Shown in pieces: positions 47,080 through 56,273 of a stretch of DNA of 64,000 nucleotides (position 1 is its first letter; each line of letters starts with the position of its first letter). Origin of the DNA: DASTBU01 sp035711845 (GTDB lineage: Bacteria > Acidobacteriota > Vicinamibacteria > Vicinamibacterales > 2-12-FULL-66-21). The stretch is from contig DASTBU010000059.1 of NCBI GenBank assembly GCA_035711845.1, positions 124,001-188,000 of the forward strand, given 5' to 3'. Below the pieces are notes generated by a model, which ran no database searches, had not been told where the DNA came from, and saw nothing but the letters and a program-made list of their open reading frames with translations. The translations under genes were made by a program, and so were the position numbers.

Positions 47080-48437
47080 TGATTGGCCCCGCACGGGTGG
47101 CCGCGTACGAGACGCTGCTCGCCGTCGAGAACGGGCGCGCCGACCTTCCCCATGCGCTCGCCCACGCACGACAGTCGCTGGAGGACGAGCGGGACCGTGC
47201 GCTGGCGGGAGAGATCGTCAACGGGACCCTGAGGTGGCAGGGCGCGTTCGATCACATCGTCGAGCAGTTCACCCGGCGTCCTGCCGGGCGGATGGACGCC
47301 GAAGTGCTCGTCGTCGTGCGGCTGACGATGTTCCAGTTGCTGCATCTGGATCGCGTGCCGGCGTCCGCGGCGGTGAACGACGCGGTCAGCCTGACGCGCC
47401 GCGCGGGCAAACGAAGTGCGGCGCCGCTGGTCAACGCGGTGCTTCGGCGCGTCAGCCGGGAACGGAATCGGCTGCCGCTGCCGCCGCGGCCGGGGTCCGA
47501 CGCGGACCGGGAGGCGGCGCTCGATTACCTCTCTATCACGCTGTCGCATCCGCGCTGGCTCGTGGCGCGATGGCTCGATCGATACGGCTTCGATCGGGCG
47601 GCGTCGTGGGCCGCGTTCAACAACACGCCGGCGGCGCTGACCTTGCGCGCGAACCGGCTGCGAATCACCGCGGCAGGATTGGCGGCCGCGCTCGCCGATC
47701 TGGACGTCGAGACGCAACCCGCACATCTGGCGCCCGACGGCCTCATCGTCGCGCGCGGCAATCCGCTGCTGACCGCGCTGGCGGGTCAGGGCCTCTTCGT
47801 GGTCCAGGAGGAAGCCTCGCAGCTCGTGCCGTTCATGACGGGAGTGCGGCCCGGCGAACGGGTGCTCGATGCCTGCGCCTCGCCTGGCGGCAAGACCATC
47901 GCGATGGCGGGGATGATGGAGGATCGCGGGCTGATCGCCGCCTGCGACGTGCGGCGCCCGCGGGTCGAGTTGCTGATCCAAACCGTGGCGGCCTCCGGCG
48001 CTCGTTGCATCCACATCCTCCAGGCGGACGCCTCGTCGCCGCTGCCGTTCGGGCGCGTGTTCGACTGCGTTCTGCTGGACGCGCCCTGTTCCGGGCTGGG
48101 GACCGTGCGACGCGACCCGGATGTGAAGTGGCGTCGGCGGGAGTCGGACTTCGTCCAGCTGAGCCGGCTCCAGTTGGAGATGCTGCGACAGACGGCTGCG
48201 GTGTTGAAGCCCGGCGGGCGGTTGATCTATTCGACCTGCTCGAGCGAACCCGAAGAGAACGAGGATGTCGTCCGGGCGTTTGCCGCGGTGAGCGGCATGG
48301 AGCCGGCCGCTCCGCCCAGGTTGCCCCCCGGGATGGGGCCTCTGGTCAATGACATGGGCCACCTGCGCACGTATCCGTTCCGTGACGGGGTTGAAGCGTT
48401 CTTCGCGGCGATTCTCCGATCTGGCGTCAGGTCTTGA
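47079..48437 (+). CDS. rsmB: 16S rRNA (cytosine967-C5)-methyltransferase RsmB
   Basis: A 452-residue enzyme with an N-terminal NusB-like domain (about 1-140) and a C-terminal Rossmann methyltransferase. The SAM loop is DACASPGGKTIAMA, the first catalytic Cys region is DAPCSGLGTVRRDPD, and the second Cys is in STCSSEPEENE. The def-fmt-rsmB order is conserved across many bacteria. Confidence 0.96.
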   Translation: MIGPARVAAYETLLAVENGRADLPHALAHARQSLEDERDRALAGEIVNGTLRWQGAFDHIVEQFTRRPAGRMDAEVLVVVRLTMFQLLHLDRVPASAAVNDAVSLTRRAGKRSAAPLVNAVLRRVSRERNRLPLPPRPGSDADREAALDYLSITLSHPRWLVARWLDRYGFDRAASWAAFNNTPAALTLRANRLRITAAGLAAALADLDVETQPAHLAPDGLIVARGNPLLTALAGQGLFVVQEEASQLVPFMTGVRPGERVLDACASPGGKTIAMAGMMEDRGLIAACDVRRPRVELLIQTVAASGARCIHILQADASSPLPFGRVFDCVLLDAPCSGLGTVRRDPDVKWRRRESDFVQLSRLQLEMLRQTAAVLKPGGRLIYSTCSSEPEENEDVVRAFAAVSGMEPAAPPRLPPGMGPLVNDMGHLRTYPFRDGVEAFFAAILRSGVRS

Positions 48438-48581
48438 TTTGCGCATCATCCGGCTGATCCGGCCCGAGCGATACGACAACAGCTCTCGTGCCCGTCGCGG
48501 GCCGAACCGGCTGTTTGTCCCGGGACTTCGGAGCAGACCCCCCGGGAGTGCGCCGGCGGTCGGTGATAAACTTGCGTATTC

Positions 48582-49304
48582 ATGGCTTTTAGGACGCGCG
48601 TGTGGAGCGCCGGCAAGCTGCTCATGCTCGCGGGCGCCCTCCTGCTGACCTACGTGCTCTTTGCGGGCGCCGCGATGCGGATAGCGCTCAGGGCCCGCGA
48701 GGTCACCGTTCCGCAGTTGGCGGGCAAGACGGTGAACGAGGCCTCGGCGCTTCTGGCTGATTCGGGGTTGAGCCTGAAGGTCGAAGAGGGACGCCGCCTG
48801 GACGCGAAAGTCCCTGCAGGACAGGTGGTCGAGCAGGAACCCGCGGCCGGGCTGAGCACCAGGCGCGAGCGGAGCGTCAAGGTGTGGATCAGCGCGGGAC
48901 CACGGTCGACCCTCGTGCCGACGCTCGTTGGGGAATCGGAGCGGCTGGCACAGATGCGCGTGCAGCAGGAGGGCTTCGCCGTGCGGGCCCTGGCCGAGAT
49001 CCGATCCTCCGAATATCCGGTCGGGACGGTCGTGGCGCAGAATCCTCCGCCCAAGAGCACATCGACCGAGGTGGCGATGCTCGTGAATCGAGGTGAACGG
49101 GGTGCAACCTACGTCATGCCGGATTTGATCGGCGTCAACGGCGACCGCGCGGCCGACCTGCTGCGGGCACGGGGGTTCCGCGTGGCGGTCGTCGGGGATC
49201 ACCCGTATCCGGGTGTGCCGGCCGGTGTCATCCTGCGGCAGAACCCGCAGGCGGGGTTCCAGATCGCGCCAGGAGAAGCCATTTCCATCGAGGTCAGCCG
49301 TTGA
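48582..49304 (+). CDS. Membrane-anchored PASTA domain protein
   Basis: A 240-residue protein with an N-terminal transmembrane helix (about 12-35) and three PASTA domains (about 38-105, 106-170 and 171-240). Each has the pattern VPxLxGxxxxxAxxxLxxxGF and a GxVxxQxPxxG turn. PASTA domains bind muropeptides or lipid II. In many bacteria they belong to a Ser/Thr kinase, but no kinase domain is attached here. A GATAAA -10-like box lies 11 nt before the ATG. Overlaps rpe by TTGA. Confidence 0.9.
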   Translation: MAFRTRVWSAGKLLMLAGALLLTYVLFAGAAMRIALRAREVTVPQLAGKTVNEASALLADSGLSLKVEEGRRLDAKVPAGQVVEQEPAAGLSTRRERSVKVWISAGPRSTLVPTLVGESERLAQMRVQQEGFAVRALAEIRSSEYPVGTVVAQNPPPKSTSTEVAMLVNRGERGATYVMPDLIGVNGDRAADLLRARGFRVAVVGDHPYPGVPAGVILRQNPQAGFQIAPGEAISIEVSR

Positions 49305-49975
49305 ACGTCCTGATCGCCCCTTCACTGCTCGCCGCCGATTTTGCGGCCCTCGGACGGGACATCGAGGCCGCCGAGCGTGGCGGCGCCGATTTTCTCCACA
49401 TCGACGTGATGGACGGGCATTTCGTGCCGAACCTCACGATGGGCCCGCCCGTGGTGAAGTCCATTCGTCGCGTGGCCAAGGTCCCCCTTGATGTCCACCT
49501 GATGATCGAGGAGCCGGATCGCTACATAGAAGCGTTCGCGGAGTCAGGAGCGGCGATGATCTCGGTGCACGTGGAAGTGCTGCCTCATCTGCACCGGACG
49601 ATTCACTTCATCAAGAGTCTGGGCATCAGGGCGGGGGTGGCGATCAACCCCTCTACCCCGGTGGTCGCGCTGGAGGAGGTCGCCGCCGACGTCGATCACG
49701 TGCTGGTGATGTCGGTCAACCCCGGCTTCGGCGGCCAGACTTTCATCCCCCGCAGCGAGTCTAAGATCAGAGCGGTGCGACAGTTGCTCGGCGCCGCGGG
49801 AAACCGGGCGCACATCGAGGTGGACGGGGGTGTGGACGCCTCGAACGCTGCGCGGCTCGTGGCCGCCGGTGCGACCATCCTGGTGGCGGGTGTCGCGATC
49901 TTCGGCGCCGCCGATCCCGAGCGCGCCACCCGCGAGCTGCGCGAGGCCGCACTGGCCCCCGTGCAGCGCGTCTGA
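49301..49975 (+). CDS. rpe: Ribulose-phosphate 3-epimerase
   Basis: Interconverts ribulose 5-phosphate and xylulose 5-phosphate. The 224-residue barrel has IAPSLLAADF, HIDVMDGHFVPNLT, DVHLMIEEP, SVNPGFGGQTFI and EVDGGVD with catalytic Asp residues and metal ligands. The start is TTG at 49301, overlapping the PASTA stop; no ATG gives the full conserved N-terminus. Confidence 0.95.
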   Translation: MNVLIAPSLLAADFAALGRDIEAAERGGADFLHIDVMDGHFVPNLTMGPPVVKSIRRVAKVPLDVHLMIEEPDRYIEAFAESGAAMISVHVEVLPHLHRTIHFIKSLGIRAGVAINPSTPVVALEEVAADVDHVLVMSVNPGFGGQTFIPRSESKIRAVRQLLGAAGNRAHIEVDGGVDASNAARLVAAGATILVAGVAIFGAADPERATRELREAALAPVQRV

Positions 49976-50410
49976 ATGAGAGTCGACATCACCGCGAATC
50001 CATCCACCCGCTCGTCTCCGGTATCCCGCTCGGTCGTGCGCGTTCGCTACGCGGAAACCGACAAGATGGGGGTGGTCTATTACGCGAACTACCTCGTCTG
50101 GTTCGAGGTGGCGCGCGCGGACCTGCTCCGGAGCCTCGGATGGACCTACCGGGAAATGGAGCATTCGGGCGTGTCGCTGCCGGTCATCGAAGCCCACTGC
50201 GAGTATCACCGCCCCGCCCGGTATGACGACGAGTTGGAGATTCACGCATCGGGACGGCTGCTGTCGCCCGTGCGGATGGAGTTTACTTACCAGGTGCGAC
50301 GCATCGCCGATGATCTGGTGGCGGCAACGGGCAGGACGGTACACGCCGCGCTCGACAGCACCGGCCGCCCTTGCCGGCTCCCTGCCCGTATCCGGGAGGT
50401 GTTCGCGTGA
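49976..50410 (+). CDS. Acyl-CoA thioesterase, YbgC/FadM type
   Basis: A 144-residue hot-dog fold protein with the 4-hydroxybenzoyl-CoA thioesterase signature VRYAETDKMGVVYYANYLVW (catalytic Asp) and a FEVARADLLRSLG helix. YbgC-type enzymes are often linked to the envelope Tol-Pal system; here the neighbour is bamD two genes on. It directly abuts the rpe stop. Confidence 0.88.
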   Translation: MRVDITANPSTRSSPVSRSVVRVRYAETDKMGVVYYANYLVWFEVARADLLRSLGWTYREMEHSGVSLPVIEAHCEYHRPARYDDELEIHASGRLLSPVRMEFTYQVRRIADDLVAATGRTVHAALDSTGRPCRLPARIREVFA

Positions 50411-51363
50411 AGGCGCTCGTGACCGGCGCAGCGGGCTTCATCGGGTCGCATCTGACGGGTGCGCTGCTCGATCGCGGCGCGGAGGTCACGGGGATCGACT
50501 GCTTCACCGACTACTATCCCCGCCCGATCAAGGAGGCGAACGTCGCGGCAAACGCCAATCGCCCCGGCTTCCGGTTCGTAGAGGCGCGCCTGCAGGACAT
50601 CGACGTGCCGGCGTTGCTCGACGGCATCACCCACGTGTTCCACCTGGCGGCGCAGGCCGGCGTGCGAAAGAGCTGGGGCCACGATTTCCGCGTCTATTCC
50701 GAGAACAACATCGAGGCATCGCAGCTGCTGCTCGAGGCATGCGTCGGCCGCCCTCTGCACCGGTTCGTGTACGCGTCGAGCTCCTCGCTGTACGGGGACC
50801 AGGTGCCGATTCCGATGCGGGAGGACGCGCTTCCACAGCCGGTTTCGCCCTACGGCGTCACGAAGCTGGCTGCCGAGCAGCTCTGCCACCTGTATCTCGT
50901 CAACCACCAGGTGCCGACGACCTCCGTCCGCTACTTCACGGTGTATGGACCGCGTCAGCGCCCGGACATGGCGTTCTACAGGTTCATCAGGGCGGCGCTC
51001 ACGGGACAGCCGATCACGCTCTATGGGGATGGCGAGCAGACACGGGATTTCACCTACGTGAGCGACGCGGTGGCCGCGACGGTGGCCGCCGGCGATCGGG
51101 GGGTTCCGGGACGCGCGTACAACGTTGGCGGCGGCTCACGCGTCACGGTGAACCACGTGCTCGACATCATCGCGAAGCTCGTGGGAAAGCCGCTCGACAT
51201 ACGGCGCGAACCCGCGCAGAAAGGCGATATGCGAGACACGTTTGCTGATACGACGCTGGCGCGCGCCGATCTGGGATTCGTGCCGGCAGTACCACTGGAG
51301 CAGGGACTGGAAGCGGAGTATCGATGGCTTGCGAGTACACCTGCGCTCGTCGGAGGACGATGA
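50407..51363 (+). CDS. NAD-dependent nucleotide-sugar epimerase
   Basis: A 318-residue short-chain dehydrogenase/reductase of the UDP-glucose/UDP-glucuronate 4-epimerase group. NAD loop VTGAAGFIGSHLTGALLD, ASSSSLYGDQ with the catalytic Ser, and YGVTKLAAEQ with the Tyr-x3-Lys pair. The GTG at 50407 overlaps the thioesterase stop and has GGAGG 7 nt upstream. The substrate is not decided; GalE-like and capsule-type epimerases share these motifs. Confidence 0.9.
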   Translation: MKALVTGAAGFIGSHLTGALLDRGAEVTGIDCFTDYYPRPIKEANVAANANRPGFRFVEARLQDIDVPALLDGITHVFHLAAQAGVRKSWGHDFRVYSENNIEASQLLLEACVGRPLHRFVYASSSSLYGDQVPIPMREDALPQPVSPYGVTKLAAEQLCHLYLVNHQVPTTSVRYFTVYGPRQRPDMAFYRFIRAALTGQPITLYGDGEQTRDFTYVSDAVAATVAAGDRGVPGRAYNVGGGSRVTVNHVLDIIAKLVGKPLDIRREPAQKGDMRDTFADTTLARADLGFVPAVPLEQGLEAEYRWLASTPALVGGR

Positions 51364-52184
51364 GCGCTGTTCGATTTCTCGGCCGTGCGGCCGTCGTGAC
51401 GATGCTGGGGCTGGCGGCCGCGTGCGCGGGCAGCTCTACGCGCATTCCGGTCGGCACGCTCGAACCGGACAAGTTCCTGTGGGAGCGTGGCACCGCCGCG
51501 CTGAACGAACAGAAATGGTTCACCGCCAGGGAGTTCTTCCGGCAGCTGGTCGATACCTACCCGCAGAGTATTTATCGCGCCGACGCCAAGCTCGGAATCG
51601 GCGATACCTACATCGGCGACGGGACAGCCGAGGGCTACGTGCTCGCGCAGAACGAGTTCCGCGAGTTCCTGTCCTTCTATCCCACGCACCGTCGCGCGGA
51701 TTACGCGCAGTTCAAGCTGGCGATGACGTACTTCTACCAGATGCACGGCCCGGAGCGGGACCAGACGGAAACACGGGACGCGATCCGCGAGCTGACGGCG
51801 TTCACCGAGCGCTATTCGACCGTGGAGCGCAGCGCGCTGCTTCCCGAAGCGCAGCAGCGCCTGCGCGAGGCACGTGACCGGTTGAGCCAGTCGGAGTACC
51901 GCGTCGGGTTCTTCTATTTCAGGAGCCGATGGTACCCCGGCGCCATCGAGCGCTTCGCGGCGGTGCTCAAGAACGACCCCGAGTTCACCAACCGGGATGC
52001 GGTGTACTACCACCTCGCCGAGTCGCTGGTGAAGATCGAGCGTCCGGCCGAGGCGCTGGTTTATTACGACAAGCTCATTGCCGAGTTCGAACAGAGCGAA
52101 TACCTGGAAGAGGCCCAGCAACGCTCGGCGGAGCTCAAGGCGAGCATCGCAACCCAGATCAAGAAGAACGAGGGGAAAGGCTGA
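51360..52184 (+). CDS. bamD: Outer membrane assembly lipoprotein BamD
   Basis: A TPR lipoprotein of the BAM complex that folds outer membrane beta-barrels. The 274 residues have a signal with lipobox LAAAC (Cys near residue 23), then about five TPR units (GTAALNEQKWFTAREFFRQL, then ANEF-like repeats). The ATG at 51360 overlaps the epimerase stop and has GGAGG just upstream. Its presence shows a diderm envelope. Confidence 0.9.
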   Translation: MSAVRFLGRAAVVTMLGLAAACAGSSTRIPVGTLEPDKFLWERGTAALNEQKWFTAREFFRQLVDTYPQSIYRADAKLGIGDTYIGDGTAEGYVLAQNEFREFLSFYPTHRRADYAQFKLAMTYFYQMHGPERDQTETRDAIRELTAFTERYSTVERSALLPEAQQRLREARDRLSQSEYRVGFFYFRSRWYPGAIERFAAVLKNDPEFTNRDAVYYHLAESLVKIERPAEALVYYDKLIAEFEQSEYLEEAQQRSAELKASIATQIKKNEGKG

Positions 52185-52250
52185 TGGCTGAAGTAAGAAG
52201 GCTGAAGTAAGAAGGCTGAAGTAGAAAGGCTGAAGTGGGAAGGTTGGACG
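52179..52250. repeat. GGCTGAAGTAAGAA array between convergent genes
   Basis: Five GGCTGAAG-headed units start exactly at the bamD stop codon (GGC TGA) and end next to the pgsA stop. The unit is related to the CCTTCAG array at 40843-40890. Confidence 0.75.
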
Positions 52251-52253
52251 TTT

Positions 52254-52892
52254 TCAGGAAATCCGGCGGCTGGGCGAAACGTCGGCAACGCGGGAGGCCT
52301 GATCGGCGTTCCCCGGCACCGGCTCGAGCGGCCTGGCGTTCTGGGTCAGGACGTGGCTGAACCGTCGGTAGTAGTCCAGAGCCGATGCCACCGCCGTCAG
52401 CATGGCCACCCACAGCGCGATCCTTCCAAGCACGAAGAACTGCTGGAGGTGATCCCGGCCGAGGATGAGCAGGAGGATCGCGACGACCTCCGACGCCATT
52501 TTGAACTTCCCGAGCGGCGAGGCGGCGATGACGACGCCGCGGGAGTGTGCGAGGCTGCGCAGGACCGTCACCGCGAACTCGCGCCCGAGAATGACCGCGA
52601 CCATCCACGCCGGCGCCAAATCCATCTGCACGAGCGACACGAGCGCCGCCGTGATCAGCAGCTTGTCGGCCAGTGGGTCCATCAACTGGCCGAGGGTCGT
52701 CACCTGCTGCCGCCGGCGAGCGAGATAGCCGTCGAGCCAGTCGGTGAGCGAAGCCAGCCCGAAGATCGCGGCCCCAACGAGCTCCTTCCGGATGCCGAAG
52801 ATCAGACGCCCTTCGAACTTCGTCAGGAGCACCACCACCAGCAGCGGCACCAGAAAGATGCGACCGAGCGTCAGGGCGTTGGGCAGGTTCAT
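52254..52892 (-). CDS. pgsA: CDP-diacylglycerol-glycerol-3-phosphate 3-phosphatidyltransferase
   Basis: Makes phosphatidylglycerol phosphate. The 212 residues contain the family motif D-x2-D-G-x2-A-R-x8-G-x3-D-x3-D in DWLDGYLARRRQQVTTLGQ plus LMDPLADK, and five or six hydrophobic helices. The C-terminal 30 residues are polar and variable. Convergent with bamD. Confidence 0.93.
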   Translation of the reverse strand: MNLPNALTLGRIFLVPLLVVVLLTKFEGRLIFGIRKELVGAAIFGLASLTDWLDGYLARRRQQVTTLGQLMDPLADKLLITAALVSLVQMDLAPAWMVAVILGREFAVTVLRSLAHSRGVVIAASPLGKFKMASEVVAILLLILGRDHLQQFFVLGRIALWVAMLTAVASALDYYRRFSHVLTQNARPLEPVPGNADQASRVADVSPSRRIS

Positions 52893-52908
52893 GCCTGCTC
52901 AATCTTAC

Positions 52909-52981
52909 GCTCTCGGCTCCCGGCTGTCAGCTGTCCGCCTTCGAGCCAGCCTGAGAGCGCCGAGCGCTGATAGCCGAGAGC
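52909..52981. repeat. Inverted GCTCTCGGCT repeat in a divergent promoter gap
   Basis: GCTCTCGGCT (52909-52918) and AGCCGAGAGC (52972-52981) are perfect 10-bp inverted repeats, with degenerate CGGCTGTCAGCTG words between them. They lie between pgsA and the nucleotidyltransferase gene, ending just before a TATGAT -10 candidate (52987-52992). Confidence 0.6.
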
Positions 52982-53003
52982 TGAATTATGATCGTTGATT
53001 GAC

Positions 53004-54059
53004 ATGAAGGCGATTCTCCTTGCAGGTGGAAGAGGCACGCGGCTGCGGCCGCTCACGGTCCATACGCCGAAGCCCATTGTGCCGATCTTCAACCGGCCGT
53101 TCCTCTACTACCAGATCGACCTGCTGCGGCAGGTGCCCGAGATAGACGAGGTCATCCTCAGCCTGAACTACCAGCCCCGCCGGATCGAGGAGATCTTCGG
53201 GGAGGGCGAGGGACTCGGCCTCAAGCTGCGGTACGTCGTCGAACCGATGCCGCTCGGCACGGCTGGCGCCGTCCGGTACGCCGGCGACTCGTTGACCGAA
53301 TCGGTCGTCGTCTTCAATGGCGACGTGCTCACACAGGTGGATCTGGCGGCGGTCCTGGCCATGCACCGGGAGCGCAAGGCGAAGGCGACCATCGTCCTCA
53401 CGCCGGTCGAGAACCCGCGGGCGTATGGTCTGGTCGAAACAGACGCCCGGGGCAACATCCAGAGGTTTCTCGAGAAGCCGGGCGAGGACGAGATCACGTG
53501 CAACACGATCAACGCCGGCATCTATGTGCTCGAACCCGACACGTTCGAGCGGATTCCGAAGGAGACCGCGTGGTCGATCGAGCGCAGCTTCTTTCCGTCG
53601 CTCATCGAGCGCCGCGAAACGTTCGTCGCGTACGTCTACGACGGATACTGGATCGATATCGGCACGCCCGCGAAGTACCTGCAGGTGCATCGCGACATCA
53701 TGGACGGACGGTATTCGGCGCCGCCTTTCGACGGGCATCGCGACAAGCCCTGGATTTCGCCCGGCGCGCGAATCGAGGAGGGCGTCGAGCTGCACGGGCC
53801 CTGCTTCGTGGACGACGGCGCGGTCATCAAGCAGTGCACGAAGGTCCTGCCCTATTCCGTCATCGGCCGGCAGACACACGTGGATGAGGCGGCCGTCATC
53901 GACGGCGCCATCATCTGGGCGAACGGATGGATCGGCCGCGAGGCGACGGTAAGGGGATCGATTCTGGGCCGCAACTGCCATATCGGCCGCAACGCCGTTC
54001 TCGAGAGCCCGGTCGTCCTGGGCGACAAGACCGTGATCACCGACTACAGCAGGCTATGA
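53004..54059 (+). CDS. Sugar-1-phosphate nucleotidyltransferase (mannose-1-phosphate guanylyltransferase-like)
   Basis: A 351-residue enzyme that makes an NDP-sugar from NTP and a sugar 1-phosphate. The N-terminal Rossmann domain has LAGGRGTRLRPLT and TPKPIVPIFNRP, EPMPLGTAGAV, FNGDVLT and the metal/product site EKP..NAGIYV. The C-terminal part (about 245-351) is a left-handed beta-helix with hexapeptide repeats. Pairing with the phosphohexomutase suggests GDP-mannose, but glucose or other sugars are possible. TATGAT lies 11 nt before the ATG. Confidence 0.9.
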   Translation: MKAILLAGGRGTRLRPLTVHTPKPIVPIFNRPFLYYQIDLLRQVPEIDEVILSLNYQPRRIEEIFGEGEGLGLKLRYVVEPMPLGTAGAVRYAGDSLTESVVVFNGDVLTQVDLAAVLAMHRERKAKATIVLTPVENPRAYGLVETDARGNIQRFLEKPGEDEITCNTINAGIYVLEPDTFERIPKETAWSIERSFFPSLIERRETFVAYVYDGYWIDIGTPAKYLQVHRDIMDGRYSAPPFDGHRDKPWISPGARIEEGVELHGPCFVDDGAVIKQCTKVLPYSVIGRQTHVDEAAVIDGAIIWANGWIGREATVRGSILGRNCHIGRNAVLESPVVLGDKTVITDYSRL

Positions 54060-55420
54060 CCATCACTCCGGCGATTTTCAAGGCGTACGACGTCCGCGGG
54101 CTCTACCCCTCGGAGGTCAACGAGGATGCGGCCCGGATGATCGGGCAGGGCTTCGTCGCGTATCTGAAGGCGCGGCGCATCGCCGTCTCGCGCGACATGC
54201 GGCTCTCCTCTCCATCGGTCGCCGCCGCGTTTATCGAGGGCGCGCGCGCGCAGGGGGCCGACGTCGTCGACTACGGCCTGATGGGCACCGATATGATGTA
54301 TTTCGCGGTGGCCCGCGACGGTCACGACGGTGGCGCCCAGATTACGGCCTCGCACAACCCGAAGGAATACAACGGCATCAAGCTGGTCAGGCGCGAGGCC
54401 TTTCCCCTCAGCGGCGATGCGGGAATCGGCGATATCCGCGACATGATCGCGAACGGTCACCTGCCGCCCGCGGCCCTCAGGGCCGGGTCGGTGTCGCACA
54501 GCGACATCGTGACCGACTACATCGAGCACGTTCTCTCGTTCATCGACGAGTCCATCATCGCGCCGTTCAACGTTGTGCTCGATGCCGGCAACGGCATCGC
54601 CGGGATGGTCGCACCGCGGCTGTTCCAGCAGCTGCCACCGCGGGTCACGCCACTCTGCTTCGAGGTTGACGGCACGTTCCCCAACCACGAGGCCAACCCG
54701 CTCATCGAAGAGAACCGCCGCGACATCGTCGAGCGGGTGAAGCGCGACGGGGCCGATATCGGTATCGCCTGGGACGGCGACGCCGACCGTTGTTTCTTCA
54801 TCGACGGAACGGGAGAGTTCATCGCGGGCGATTTCATCACGGCGCTGCTGGCCGAGGCGTTTCTCCTGAAGCACCCCGGCGCGAAGATCGTGTACGACGT
54901 GCGCGCCAGCTACGCCGTGAAGGACACCGTCGCGAAGTACGGAGGCACGGCGCTCATGAACCGCGTCGGCCACGCGTTCTTCAAGCGGCGCATGCGGGAA
55001 GAGGGTGCGATCTTCGGCGGCGAGGTGACGGGACATTACTACTTCCGCGACAACTTCTACGCCGATAACGGCTTCATCCCGGCGCTGCTGATCCTCGAAC
55101 TGATGTCGCGCAAGGGCCAGACGCTGCGGGAACTGCTCGAGCCGCTGCGCGCGAAGTACTTCATCTCCGGCGAGATCAACACGCGCGTGAGCGACATGCG
55201 CACGGTGCAGGACAAGATCGACGGGCTCGCCGCGAGGTACACGGACGGCCGCGTGTACACCCTGGACGGGATTTCAGCAGAGTTTCCGGACTGGCATTTC
55301 AACGTGCGTCCGTCGAATACCGAACCGATGCTGCGGCTGAACCTGGAGGCGACGACGCCCGAGCTGATGGAAGAAAAACGGGACGAAGTGCTGCAGTTCA
55401 TCGGCAATGCCGAATGGTGA
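54056..55420 (+). CDS. manB: Phosphomannomutase/phosphoglucomutase
   Basis: Interconverts hexose 6- and 1-phosphates, giving the substrate for the preceding enzyme. The 454 residues have FKAYDVRGLYP at the start, the catalytic phosphoserine loop TASHNPKEYNGIK, the metal loop WDGDADRCFF, the sugar loop GGEVTGHYYF and the phosphate loop VRPSNTEPMLRLN. The ATG overlaps the previous stop by 4 nt. The last codons and stop lie in a GAATGGTGA repeat. Confidence 0.94.
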   Translation: MTITPAIFKAYDVRGLYPSEVNEDAARMIGQGFVAYLKARRIAVSRDMRLSSPSVAAAFIEGARAQGADVVDYGLMGTDMMYFAVARDGHDGGAQITASHNPKEYNGIKLVRREAFPLSGDAGIGDIRDMIANGHLPPAALRAGSVSHSDIVTDYIEHVLSFIDESIIAPFNVVLDAGNGIAGMVAPRLFQQLPPRVTPLCFEVDGTFPNHEANPLIEENRRDIVERVKRDGADIGIAWDGDADRCFFIDGTGEFIAGDFITALLAEAFLLKHPGAKIVYDVRASYAVKDTVAKYGGTALMNRVGHAFFKRRMREEGAIFGGEVTGHYYFRDNFYADNGFIPALLILELMSRKGQTLRELLEPLRAKYFISGEINTRVSDMRTVQDKIDGLAARYTDGRVYTLDGISAEFPDWHFNVRPSNTEPMLRLNLEATTPELMEEKRDEVLQFIGNAEW

Positions 55421-55517
55421 ATGGTGAGTGGGAAATGGGGTCGCGCGCAGCCGCGTTCCCGTCCCCAGATCCCTCATTCCCACATCAATTCAGCATTCAG
55501 CACTCAGCATTCAGCAT
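55412..55517. repeat. GAATGGTGA and CATTCAGCACTCAG arrays before tRNA-Gly
   Basis: Two short arrays: GAATGGTGA units at 55412-55432 that include the manB stop, and TTCAGCATTCAGCACTCAGC units at 55489-55517. The second unit is the same word found in the hairpin at 12949-12981, 42 kb away. Confidence 0.7.
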
Positions 55518-55543
55518 GCTAGAATCAAGTACGCGATTCTCAT

Positions 55544-55617
55544 GCGGGCTTAGCATAGTGGTAATGCCCTGGCTTCCCAAGCCAGTTAGACGGGTTCGAT
55601 CCCCGTAGCCCGCTCCA
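55544..55617 (+). tRNA. tRNA-Gly(CCC)
   Basis: A cloverleaf of 74 nt including an encoded CCA. The acceptor arms GCGGGCT and AGCCCGC pair fully. The anticodon stem CTGGC/GCCAG encloses TTCCCAA, giving anticodon CCC for GGG codons. The T arm is CGGGTTCGATCCCCG. A TAGAAT -10 box lies 18 nt upstream (55520-55525). Confidence 0.95.
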
Positions 55618-55721
55618 CCTTCGCTCGCGTGTCAGGCGAAGGTCGCCGGGCTGGTCACGGCAGCTTCCACGCTGTCGACGATGCTGCTCCTGTCGATCCC
55701 GGTAATGCTTTTCGCTGCCCG

Positions 55722-56273
55722 TCAATTAGGTTCGAACTTCGTGATCTTGTTCCCTTGTATGCCCAGGCCGGCCATCAGCCCTTTCTGGCCGAAGATGAAG
55801 GCGTAGATATCGTCTTTCATGGTCGTCGTCGTCGCACTCTTCGCCTTTCCCTCATCCATGACGACGATGCTCGGACCTACGCCGACCTCGAACCCGTCCG
55901 CCTTGTCGAGCTGTTTCAACGCCCCGTCGTTCATGAAGAACATCGCGTAGCCGTAAGTCTGGACGCCTGCCTGAAGGCCCACCGAGGCACCAGTTGTTTT
56001 GTAGTACGCGATGGCCTTGCCGCCCTTGAGCAGTGCGCCTTCACCATGTTGCCCGCCGATCCCGAGACCTGCCTTCGTGACTTTGGGAAAGACGAGGATG
56101 GCATGTGCCTTTGCCCCGAGCGCCTTGGCGCCGTCAACCTTCGCATAGAGTGAAGCCAGTGCGTCCTGCGAATTCTTGCTGATCTCAGCGGGCGTATCTT
56201 CAACGACCGCGCCGTTCACTGTGAGAGTGATCGCTCCACTGATGAGAGTGGCGATCAACACTTTCGATGACAT
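55722..56273 (-). CDS. SYLF/Ysc84-domain lipid-binding protein
   Basis: A 183-residue exported protein with a signal peptide (about 1-23) and a SYLF domain covering the rest: AHAILVFPKVTKAGLGIGGQHGEG, then GGKAIAYYKTTGASVGLQAG and the acidic FIFGQKGLMAGLGIQG end. SYLF domains bind phosphoinositides in eukaryotes; bacterial versions are envelope proteins of unknown role. The ATG at 56273 has AAGGAG 7 nt upstream, one of the few clear Shine-Dalgarno starts here. Confidence 0.9.
   Translation of the reverse strand: MSSKVLIATLISGAITLTVNGAVVEDTPAEISKNSQDALASLYAKVDGAKALGAKAHAILVFPKVTKAGLGIGGQHGEGALLKGGKAIAYYKTTGASVGLQAGVQTYGYAMFFMNDGALKQLDKADGFEVGVGPSIVVMDEGKAKSATTTTMKDDIYAFIFGQKGLMAGLGIQGNKITKFEPN

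Noticed and set aside
55544..55617. tRNA-Gly as the attachment site of a genomic island
   Set aside because: No integrase gene and no second copy of the tRNA 3' end were seen downstream within the window.
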